Assembly: GCA_018402485.1 (NCBI GenBank)
Contig: JAGYIY010000001.1
Coordinates: forward strand, 404,001-468,000
Origin: Roseivirga sp.
GTDB taxonomy: Bacteria; Bacteroidota; Bacteroidia; Cytophagales; Cyclobacteriaceae
DNA: 64,000 bases
Direction of reading: 5' to 3'
The notes beneath the pieces were generated by a model, which was not told the DNA's origin, made no database searches, and saw only the letters and a list, made by a program, of their open reading frames with translations. Each line of letters begins with the position of its first letter. Position 1 is the stretch's first letter. Positions 38,161 through 46,013 of the stretch are shown one piece after another. Position numbers and translations under genes: made by a program.

Positions 38161-38258
38161 TATACGTTTAAAGATATAATTTACTTCAAAGATATCAAAC
38201 TATACGCAAAAAGATATAGTTCATTGAACTAATTTTGAATTATATGCTTTAAGATATA
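38161..38258 (-). promoter_or_regulatory. three 18-bp operator-like repeats at 40-bp pitch before hipB
   Basis: Related 18-mers lie at 38161-38178, 38201-38218 and 38241-38258, each starting with TATA(C/T)G and ending AAGATATA. The pitch is exactly 40 bp, and each repeat has imperfect twofold symmetry. Minus-strand TATCTTTG (38187-38194) between the first two fits the -7 box TAnnTTTG. This is a strong candidate for the HipB-controlled promoter. Confidence 0.6.
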
Positions 38259-38394
38259 TTTTTTGATGAGGTTGAAAAATGACAGGGGCAAAGAAATGAC
38301 CCCAAGATCAAAACATTTAAATTTCATTAAGTGGTAGGCTTCCCTTTGGTTTGATCTCCTTAAATGTAGCGTTTTTACATTTCTAAGTAGCCTA

Positions 38395-38505
38395 TTCGAA
38401 CGGTGTTTTATTTCCTAAAGCTTGATGAGGCCTTATTAGGTTGTAGTCCATCATCCAGTCTTGAAGTGTTTTCCTTCCCTCTTCTAAGTTAAAAAACAAA
38501 GTACT
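38395..38505 (-). pseudogene. relic of an IS3-type transposase (C-terminal fragment)
   Basis: Thirty-seven codons end in LQDWMMDYNLIRPHQALGNK plus TPFE, the characteristic C-terminus of IS3-family integrase-type transposases (xYNxxRPHxALG). The fragment begins abruptly where a truncated ~145-bp repeat starts (from 38506 upwards). The upstream part of the gene is absent. Together with the 24811-24876 relic it shows past IS activity at repeat junctions. Confidence 0.75.
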
Positions 38506-38760
38506 TTGAAATACTGAAATGCTCCCAAAATCTAGGAGATTCTTCGCTTCATCCCGATTGCATCGGGATTGCGCTCTGAATGACGGTCTTGAAAGGGGGG
38601 ATCCTGAAACAAGTTCAGGATGACGGTGGCGAGGGTTGACGGCCTGAACTTTCACCTCACCTTCTTGGTCTTAGCGAGAGGCTAAGACCAGTGGGGAAGT
38701 CCATCAAGAAATACAGGCTTCAACCCGTGATTATTTTTTGTCTGACCACATCGAAAAGTT
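38506..38760. repeat. repeat block 7
   Basis: Holds the right half of a ~145-bp element (about 38535-38587), cut at the IS3 relic, then a TCCTGAA/TTCAGGA palindrome. A perfect hairpin with arms GGTCTTAGC and GCTAAGACC follows at 38667-38689. The rest is unremarkable up to the higBA operator. Confidence 0.8.
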
Positions 38761-38771
38761 AAGATGTAATT

Positions 38772-38792
38772 TAGTTTTCTAATAGAAAACTA
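38772..38792 (+). promoter_or_regulatory. perfect 21-bp palindrome upstream of higBA
   Basis: Arms TAGTTTTCT and AGAAAACTA are perfect complements around AAT, 13 bases before the higB ATG. This is the placement of a HigA operator. TACATTTG at 38794-38801 formally fits the -7 box but would start the transcript at or inside the start codon, so it is doubtful. Confidence 0.55.
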
Positions 38793-38804
38793 CTACATTT
38801 GTCT

Positions 38805-39119
38805 ATGTTCAATATCATTGCACGTAAAACGTTGCTTGTTTACATAAAAGCGTACCCTGATGCAGCAACGCCTTTACAAGAATGGTATCATGAAATACTG
38901 AAGATGGAATTCAAGCATTTCAACGAATTGAAAGAAGTATTCAGAAATGCAAGCATCGTAGGCGATGACCGTGTTGTGTTTAACATCAAGGGAAACCGCT
39001 ATCGATTAGTCGTTCGAGTGGTTTTCGATTATAAAACCATTCAGATAAAATGGTTCGGAACCCACAAGGAATACGATACCATTGACGTAACATCAGTACA
39101 ATACAAAAACAAGGGTTAG
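38805..39119 (+). CDS. higB: HigB-type mRNA interferase toxin
   Basis: A 104-residue protein of the E. coli-type HigB family (RelE-like fold), which cleaves mRNA on the ribosome. Recognisable parts are FNIIARKTLLVYIKAYPDA, the middle FRNASIVGDDRVVFNIKGNR and the C-terminal KWFGTHKEYDTID; the THKEYD segment is a family hallmark. ATG at 38805 is used rather than the TTG two codons earlier. It is followed after 2 bases by higA, and the toxin-first order is typical of higBA. Confidence 0.9.
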   Translation: MFNIIARKTLLVYIKAYPDAATPLQEWYHEILKMEFKHFNELKEVFRNASIVGDDRVVFNIKGNRYRLVVRVVFDYKTIQIKWFGTHKEYDTIDVTSVQYKNKG

Positions 39120-39121
39120 TT

Positions 39122-39481
39122 ATGAAACTGCAAATTATAAAGTCAGAGGCCGAATATGAACGCTACCTAGCGTGGGTAGATCAAATGTTTGATCGCAACC
39201 CACCAATAGATTCGCCTGAAGGCGAGGAGTTGCAAGTGGCTTTGCTACTGATTAAACAATACGAAGACCTACACCATCAGATACCCAAGCCCGACCCAAT
39301 CGAGGCAATCAAACTGAAAATGCAAGAGTCGGGTATTCGAAACAAAGATCTGGTCGCTCGAAATTATGGCTCAAAAGGACACATCTCGTCACTGTTAAAC
39401 CGAAGAAAACCCTTAACCCTCGAACTGGCTAAACGCTTTAGTAAGGAAATGGGGATTCCTGCTGAGGTGTTTTTTGGTTAG
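39122..39481 (+). CDS. higA: HigA-type antitoxin with helix-turn-helix
   Basis: A 119-residue antitoxin. The N-terminal half (LQIIKSEAEYERYLAWVDQM) is the toxin-binding part of the YgjM/HigA type. The C-terminal half is an XRE-like helix-turn-helix (ESGIRNKDLVARNYGSKGHI, LLNRRKPLTLELAKRF) ending GIPAEVFFG. It would neutralise HigB and repress the operon through the palindrome at 38772-38792. Confidence 0.9.
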   Translation: MKLQIIKSEAEYERYLAWVDQMFDRNPPIDSPEGEELQVALLLIKQYEDLHHQIPKPDPIEAIKLKMQESGIRNKDLVARNYGSKGHISSLLNRRKPLTLELAKRFSKEMGIPAEVFFG

Positions 39482-40541
39482 TATGTATAGGACTCATTAC
39501 CACCTTACTGGTCTTAGCGAGACGCCCTACTTATTCATACGAAAATAGCGAGGGATAACAGCAGCGACGTCCTCCCCCAACCCCCTCCAGAGGGGGACAA
39601 GTACGCTTAGGGAGTTTGATGTGGGCGAGGGTTTGTTATGTGCACCGGAGCCAATACCACACCGTCATCCTGAAAAGCATTGCGACCGTAGGAGCAATGC
39701 GCAGTTCAGGATCTTTTTGTAATGGAAACCGATCGTCCTTCTAGGGTGGACGTGTGGTGCTAGTTTCTATGGGATCCTGAAACAAGTTCAGGATGACGGT
39801 AGCGAACAGGATGACGGTGGCGAGGTCCTCCCCCAACCCCCTCCAGAGGGGAACAAGTACGCTTAGGGAGTTTGATGTGGGCGAGGGAATGTTATGTGCA
39901 CCGGAGCCAATACCACACCGTCATCCTGAAAAGCATTGCGACCGTAGGAGCAATGCGCAGTTCAGGATCTTTTTGTAACGGAAACCGATCGTCCTTCTAG
40001 GGTGGACGTGTGGTGCTAGTTTCTATGGGATCCTGAAACAAGTTCAGGATGACGGTGGCGAACAGGATGACGGTGGCGACGTCCTCCCCCAACCCCCTCC
40101 AGAGGGGGACAAGTACGCTTAGGGAGTTTGATGTGGGCGAGGGAATGTTATGTGCACCGGAGCCAATACCACACCGTCATTCAGAAGGAGTCCGCAGGAC
40201 GACTGAAGAATCTCCTAGTCAGAAAAGGATGGGGGATGAACCTTAGATGATCTAAAGAATGGGGGATTCTTCGCTACATCCCGATTGCATCGGGATTGCG
40301 CTCTGAATGACGGTCTTGAACTGAGGGATCCTGAAACAAGTTCAGGATGACGTTACACACCGTCATCCTGAAAAGCATTGCGACCGTAGGAGCAATGCGC
40401 AGTTCAGGATCCTTTTGTAATGGAAACCGATCGTCCTTCTAGGGTGGACGTGTGGCGCTAGTTTCTAAGGGATCCTGAAACGAGTTCAGGATGACGGTAG
40501 CGAATAGGATGACGGTGGCGACGTCCTCCCCCAACCCCCAA
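39482..40541. repeat. repeat block 8
   Basis: Begins with half of the GGTCTTAGC hairpin (39510-39526). It then alternates C-rich modules (39567, 39826, 40080, and a truncated one near 40520) with 140-bp elements at 39661-39800, 39917-40056 and 40359-40498, plus a ~142-bp element at 40173-40314. Two neighbouring ~256-bp D-plus-140-bp units are nearly identical direct repeats. No gene is supported; the block runs right up to the WecA-like stop codon. Confidence 0.9.
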
Positions 40542-41666
40542 CTACCCCACGTTTTGATCGAAAGGAACCACAATTCCTTTTTTACGTGTAGCGCGGTTCT
40601 TTTCGCGCAGTTCTTCTTTGCGACGCTCAATGGCTGCTTTGAAGATAAGGTCTAAAATGGCACTTAGGGCCACAGCCGTAACCAGTACTGCTGAAATGAC
40701 CACAAGCTCCGAAAAGTCTCGTAGCACCAAGGCAAGCAAGACAAAAATAATATTTACGGTGAGGAGTATTCCCGTGGCCTGGGCATGGTTACAGCCCAAG
40801 CGTAATAAAATATGATGCACATGGGTACGGTCGGGGTGCATGGGGGAATTACCTTTGAGCACTCTTTTCACAAAAACCCTGAAGGTATCTGCCAAGGGCA
40901 AGATAAGGATGGCCACCGCAGTGCCTATGGGAGCACCGAAAGCGAGGCCTTGCCCCTGAATGGTGCTATTGTATTCGATAAAGAAAATGGCAAAAACAGC
41001 CAGGGAAAAACCAATAAAGAGCGAGCCAGTATCGCCCATAAATATTTTGGAGGGTGCCCAGTTGAAATTTAAGAAGGCCATAAGGGCTCCGGCGAGCGAG
41101 AGGGCAATAAGGGCCATGCCCAGTTGATTGGCAAGGAAAAAAAACAAGCCAAAAAACAAGGTAGCCACCAAGCCTACACTACCGGCTAGGCCATCGATGC
41201 CATCGATTAAATTATAGGCATTGGTAATGACGATGATGGTGAATAAGCTTAAGGCATAACTCAGCCAAAGGGGAATTTCTCCTATGCCCAGGTACTGGTA
41301 GAAAGCCGCCAGGCGGATATCACAAAGCACCATGACGATTACCGCCGCAGCGATCTGACCTATGAGTTTCTGGTACGCCCTAAGATCGATGACATCGTCT
41401 CGTAGGCCAATGAAAAAAACAATGGAAATGGCCCCCAGCAAGAATTTGATCTCTCCCAATGCTGCAAAAGGCAGCCAGAGCAAAAGGGCTACGCCAGCGC
41501 TCACAAACAAGGGAAGACCTCCCATGGCGGGGGTATTGACGGTGTGGATTTTTCTACCCCCAGGGCTATCTAAGAAATTGAGCTTTTTAAAAAGCTTAAT
41601 GAAAACCGGAAACACTAAGAATCCGATGAGCAATGCTGTGCCTATGGTGGTAATTAACTGTTCCAT
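40542..41666 (-). CDS. wecA: WecA/MraY-type polyprenyl-phosphate GlcNAc-1-phosphate transferase
   Basis: Integral membrane transferase of 374 residues with about 11 hydrophobic segments. Family motifs are FFIGLRDDVIDL, the Asp-rich NAYNLIDGIDGLAGSVG and GDTGSLFIGF, and HVHH near the C-terminus, which together indicate the WecA rather than the MraY branch. It would start a glycan on undecaprenyl phosphate with a HexNAc-1-phosphate. It is isolated between repeat blocks 8 and 9. With the WcaJ-like enzyme at 5388 the window encodes two different initiating enzymes, perhaps one per cluster. Confidence 0.93.
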   Translation of the reverse strand: MEQLITTIGTALLIGFLVFPVFIKLFKKLNFLDSPGGRKIHTVNTPAMGGLPLFVSAGVALLLWLPFAALGEIKFLLGAISIVFFIGLRDDVIDLRAYQKLIGQIAAAVIVMVLCDIRLAAFYQYLGIGEIPLWLSYALSLFTIIVITNAYNLIDGIDGLAGSVGLVATLFFGLFFFLANQLGMALIALSLAGALMAFLNFNWAPSKIFMGDTGSLFIGFSLAVFAIFFIEYNSTIQGQGLAFGAPIGTAVAILILPLADTFRVFVKRVLKGNSPMHPDRTHVHHILLRLGCNHAQATGILLTVNIIFVLLALVLRDFSELVVISAVLVTAVALSAILDLIFKAAIERRKEELREKNRATRKKGIVVPFDQNVG

Positions 41667-41680
41667 CTCTTTATTCCCTG

Positions 41681-41688
41681 CAAAGATA
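41681..41688 (-). promoter_or_regulatory. candidate -7 box for the WecA-like gene
   Basis: Minus-strand TATCTTTG followed by C fits TAnnTTTG(C) and lies ~15 bases before the ATG at 41666. No firm -33 element seen. Confidence 0.4.
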
Positions 41689-42411
41689 GCAGAATCTTTA
41701 GAAATGAATTCATTTTGGAAGGTTTATTGTGAGGGCGGCGATAAAAAACAGCTGTTGCTGAGGGTTCATCGGGTTGACGGTAGCGAGGGAATGTTATATT
41801 CACCGAAACCGATACCACACCGTCATCCTGAAAAGCATTGCGACCGATAGGAGCAATGCGCAGTTCAGGATCTTTTTGTAATGGAAACCGATCGTCCTTC
41901 TAGGGTGGACGTGTGGTGCTAGTTTCTAAGGGATCCTGAAACAAGTTCAGGATGACGGTGGTGAGGGATGACGGTCTGTACTTTCACGTCATTCAGAAGG
42001 AATCCGCAGGACGACTAAAACCCATTTAGTTAGTCATGTTCAAATGTCTGACACCTCTAAGGTGTCTGACATTTACTCCTCATTTATGCACCGAAACCGA
42101 TACCACACCGTCATTCAGAAGGAGTCCGCAGGACGACTGAAGCATCTCCTGGTCAGAAAAGGATGGGTTGTGAATCTTAGATGATCTAAAGAATGGGGGG
42201 ATTCTTCGCTGCATCCCGATTGCATCGGGATTACGCTCTGAATGACGGCCTTGAACGGGGGGATCCTGAAACGAGTTCAGGATGACGGTAGCGAACAGGA
42301 TGGCGGTAGCTATTTAGCGGTTGGATAACAGGCATTACAAAAAGGAGACCCTGCCGAACAAAGAACCGCTATGTCCCCCTTTGGAGGGGGCTAGGGGGAG
42401 GAGTTACCCTT

Positions 42412-42660
42412 CAAATGGAATAAAAAACATAGATATGACTCCAAGCTGGTTTCATTTATTCTTCTCTTACTTTCTGTCTTGATACAGAAAGTAACAAAGA
42501 AATCAAGAAAGATTAATCGGCCAGCCGCACATGGCGGACGCTGCCCCGCCAATCTTTCGGCCCGCGCGCGCAACTTATTCCTTCTCAGGGTAAACGATGT
42601 TGTCTCGGAAGATTAAGGATTGGAATATGCATTAGTCTAGGCTGGGTGCTATTTTCTCAG
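42412..42660. repeat. ~250-bp module, copy 2 of 3
   Basis: Almost identical to 32150-32400 and 43824-44072, in the same orientation, and part of a longer ~400-bp direct duplication with copy 3. Confidence 0.85.
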
Positions 42661-43823
42661 GGATCCTGAAACAAGTTCAGGATGACGGTGGCGAGGGATG
42701 ACGGTAGCGAACAGGATGACGGTGGCGACGTCCTCCCCCAACCCCCTCCAGAGGGGGACAAGTACGCTTAGGGAGTTTGATGTGGGCGAGGGAATGTTAT
42801 CGGCACGCGTTAATGGGAGGTCGGAGGTTGGAAGTCAGAGGTTGGAAGCTCTCCCTAAACGACGCAACACATAACCCAAATAAACTAAGTCATTCAGAAG
42901 GAGGACGTCCAAATGTCAGACACCTTAGAGGTGTCAGACATTTACTCCTCATTTATGCACCGAAACCGATACCACACCGTCATCCTGAAAAGCATTGCGA
43001 CCGTAGGAGCAATGCGCAGTTCAGGATCTTTTTGTAATGGAAACCGATCGTCCTTCTAGGGTGGACGTGTGGTGCTATTTTCTATGGGATCCTGAAACAA
43101 GTTCAGGATGACGGTGACGAGGGATGACGGTAGCGAACGGGTTGACGGTGGCGAGGTCCTCCCCCAACCCCCTCCAGAGGGGGACAAAGCCGCTTAGGGA
43201 GTTTGATGTGGGCGAGGGAATGTTATGTACACCGAAACCGATACCACACCGTCATCCTGAAAAGCATTGCGACCGTAGGAGCAATGCGCAGTTCAGGATC
43301 TTTTTGTAATGGAAACCGATCGTCCTTCTAGGGTGGACGTGTGGTGCTAGTTTCTCAGGGATCCTGAAACAAGTTCAGGATGACGGTGGCGAGGGATGAC
43401 GGTGGCGAACAGGATGACGGTGGCGAGGTCCTCCCCCAACCCCCTCCAGAGGGGGACAAAGTCGCTTAGGGAGTTTGATATGGGCGAGGGAATGTTATGT
43501 GCACCGGAGCCAATACCACACCGTCATTCAGAAGGAGTCCGCAGGACGACTGAAGAATCTCCTGGTCAGAAAAGGGTGAATTAGGAGTTTTCAATTGCTC
43601 CACGGAACGGGGGGATTCTTCGCTACATCCCGATTGCATCGGGATTGCGCTCTGAATGACGGTCTTGAACTGAGGGATCCTGAAACAAGTTCAGGATGAC
43701 GGTGGCGAACAGGATGGCGGTAGCTATTTAGCGGTTGGATAACAGGCATTACAAAAAGGAGACCCTGCCGAACAAAGAACCGCTATGTCCCCCTTTGGAG
43801 GGGGCTAGGGGGAGGAGTTACCC

Positions 43824-44072
43824 TTCAAATGGAATAAAAAACATAGATATGACTCCAAGCTGGTTTCATTTATTCTTCTCTTACTTTCTGTCTTGATACA
43901 GAAAGTAACAAAGAAATCAAGAAAGATTAATCGGCCAGCCGCACATGGCGGACGCTGCCCCGCCAATCTTTCGGCCCGCGCGCGCAACTTATTCCTTCTC
44001 AGGGTAAACGATGTTGTCTCGGAAGATTAAGGATTGGAATATGCATTAGTCTAGGCTGGGTGCTATTTTCTC
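43824..44072. repeat. ~250-bp module, copy 3 of 3
   Basis: Same orientation as the other two copies. Identity with copy 2 extends on both sides to roughly 400 bp, so recombination or assembly collapse between them is easy. Confidence 0.85.
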
Positions 44073-44414
44073 AGGGATCCTGAAACAAGTTCAGGATGAC
44101 GGTGGCGAGGGATGACGTTACACACCGTCATCCTGAAAAGCATTGCGACCGTAGGAGCAATGCGCAGTTCAGGATCTTTTTGTAATGGAAACCGATCGCC
44201 CTTCTAGGGTGGACGTGTGGTGCTAGTTTCTCAGGGATCCTGAAACAAGTTCAGGATGACGGTGGCGAGGGATGACGATCTGAACTTTCACGTCACCTTG
44301 CTGGTATTAGGGAGAGGCTAAGACCAGTGGGGGTGTTAAAAGGCCTAAATCACTAGTATGATTAAATTAACTACTTTATTTAGATAAATGCATACTACTT
44401 GTTAGTTTTAAGCA

Positions 44415-45473
44415 ATGAAAAAACTCTTAATCACAGGAGGAGCAGGTTTTATCGGTAGTCATGTGGTTAGGCTATTGGTGAATAAATATGCTGATTATTC
44501 AGTCTACAATCTAGATGCACTTACTTATGCAGGTAACCTCGAGAATTTGGACGATGTAAAAAGAGCAAGCAATTACCACTTCATCAAAGGCGATATTACA
44601 GATGAGGCTTTTGTCGATGAGCTTTTTACCTCTCACCTGTTTGATGGCATAATTCATTTAGCTGCTGAGTCGCATGTAGATCGCTCTATTGCTGACCCAC
44701 TCTCCTTTGTGAAGACTAACATCATCGGAACAGTGAATTTGTTGAATGCAGCTAAGAAGGTTTGGGCAGGAAATTTTGAAGGAAAACTATTCTACCACGT
44801 TTCTACTGACGAAGTTTATGGCTCTTTGGGAGAAAGTGGTTTCTTTTTGGAAACTACTTCTTATGATCCTCAGTCGCCTTATTCAGCATCAAAGGCAAGC
44901 TCAGATCACTTCGTTAGGGCTTATGCCAATACTTATAAACTTCCGGTAGTTATTTCTAACTGTTCCAACAATTATGGACCGAATCAGTTTCCTGAAAAGT
45001 TACTACCCCTGTGCATTCATAACATTAAGAACAATAAACCTTTACCCGTTTATGGCAAAGGCGAAAACATTAGAGATTGGCTTTATGTGTTAGATCATGC
45101 TAGGGCCATTGATGTCATTTTCCACCAAGGAAAAGTAGGTGAAACTTATAATATTGGCGGATTCAATGAATGGAAGAATTTAGACATTGTAGAACTACTT
45201 TGTGATGTCATGGATCGGAAGTTGAACAGAACTCAAGGAGAGTCTCGAAAACTAATCACTTTTGTGAAAGACAGGGCTGGCCATGATAAGCGTTATGCCA
45301 TTGATGCCAGTAAATTGAAAGAAGAACTCGGATGGGAACCTTCACTTCAATTTGAAGAAGGATTAGAGAAAACTGTAGATTGGTATCTTTCTAATACCAA
45401 TTGGCTGGAGCACGTAACTTCAGGGCAGTATCAATCATATTATTCGAAGCAATACTCAAAGTATGAAGATTGA
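44415..45473 (+). CDS. rfbB: dTDP-glucose 4,6-dehydratase
   Basis: Converts dTDP-glucose to dTDP-4-keto-6-deoxyglucose, the branch point to rhamnose and to many amino-deoxy sugars; cytosolic. The 352-residue protein has the Rossmann motif GGAGFIGSHV, HLAAESHVDRSI, the catalytic STDEVYG with downstream YSASK, and GENIRDWLYVLDH, all diagnostic. It is the first gene of rfbB-rfbC-rfbA and overlaps rfbC by 11 bases. Base composition is still close to the left half; the strongly AT-rich part starts further right. Intact. Confidence 0.96.
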   Translation: MKKLLITGGAGFIGSHVVRLLVNKYADYSVYNLDALTYAGNLENLDDVKRASNYHFIKGDITDEAFVDELFTSHLFDGIIHLAAESHVDRSIADPLSFVKTNIIGTVNLLNAAKKVWAGNFEGKLFYHVSTDEVYGSLGESGFFLETTSYDPQSPYSASKASSDHFVRAYANTYKLPVVISNCSNNYGPNQFPEKLLPLCIHNIKNNKPLPVYGKGENIRDWLYVLDHARAIDVIFHQGKVGETYNIGGFNEWKNLDIVELLCDVMDRKLNRTQGESRKLITFVKDRAGHDKRYAIDASKLKEELGWEPSLQFEEGLEKTVDWYLSNTNWLEHVTSGQYQSYYSKQYSKYED

Positions 45474-46010
45474 AGAAACACCGCTAAAAGATGCGTACAT
45501 CGTAACACCGAAAGTATTTTCTGATGACAGAGGATATTTCTTTGAGTGTTTTAATGAAGTCACTACCAAGCATTCAGTATTAAATGATTATAAATGGGTT
45601 CAAGAAAACGAATCCAAATCGTCAGAAGGTGTTTTACGAGGACTTCATTTCCAAAAGGAGACTTCGCACAGGCCAAATTAGTCCGAGTAATTGTCGGAGA
45701 AGTATTTGACGTGGCGGTAGATCTTAGAAAGGACTCGCCAACATTTGGGAAATGGCATGCTGAAATTCTAAGTGATAGTAATAAAAAACAGTTTCTGATA
45801 CCAAGAGGTTTTGCTCATGGCTTTGTAGTGATATCAGAATCTGCTATTTTCTCATACAAATGTGATAACGTTTATTCCCCTGAAAATGACTCAGGGATTA
45901 TTTATAATGACACTGTGCTTAATATTGATTGGCCTGTAATAAAAGTTACTTTTCAGCTTTCAGAAAAGGACAAAAATCTTGAGTCATTCAACAAAGCTTA
46001 CAAATTTTAA
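45463..46010 (+). CDS. rfbC: dTDP-4-dehydrorhamnose 3,5-epimerase (one frameshift)
   Basis: Second enzyme shared by dTDP-rhamnose and related pathways. The frame is broken once near 45656: the first part reads ...[10 protein letters not shown] and then leaves the family, while the next frame continues [20 protein letters not shown]. Adding one G in the AAAAGG run there gives [13 protein letters not shown] and a total of 182 residues, the normal length. The catalytic-region residues in RGLHFQ and RGFAHGFVV are present. Probably a sequencing or assembly error; a real mutation cannot be excluded. Confidence 0.88.
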
Positions 46011-46013
46011 ATT

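Larger units (their letters stand above)
41700..44340. repeat. repeat block 9 (largest, 2.6 kb)
   Basis: Contains 140-bp-family elements at 41819-41959 (141 bp), 42976-43115, 43248-43387 and 44124-44263. The ~145-bp family is present at 42107-42249 and 43520-43663, with a left-end fragment near 41986. C-rich modules start at 42731, 43157 and 43428, with inverted ones near 42377 and 43787. AGCGGTT/AACCGCT hairpins lie near 42313 and 43723. The AGACACCT-type hairpin occurs at 42044-42075 (central part inverted) and near 42915-42945. Two ~250-bp modules are listed separately. A degenerate GGTCTTAGC hairpin at 44303-44325 ends the block. About 42296-42690 and 43706-44110 are almost identical direct repeats. 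No gene is supported. Confidence 0.9.

Noticed and set aside
38794-38801. TACATTTG as -7 box of higBA
   Set aside because: It would place transcription start at or within the higB start codon; kept only as a remark.
21180-44340. CRISPR array
   Set aside because: Repeats are spaced irregularly, have different lengths and no unique spacers of constant size, and no cas gene is present.
21180-44340. Classical integron cassette array
   Set aside because: No integrase and no attC-like R and L boxes were seen; hairpin borders are short and mostly on one side only. The cassette idea is kept only as a hypothesis.
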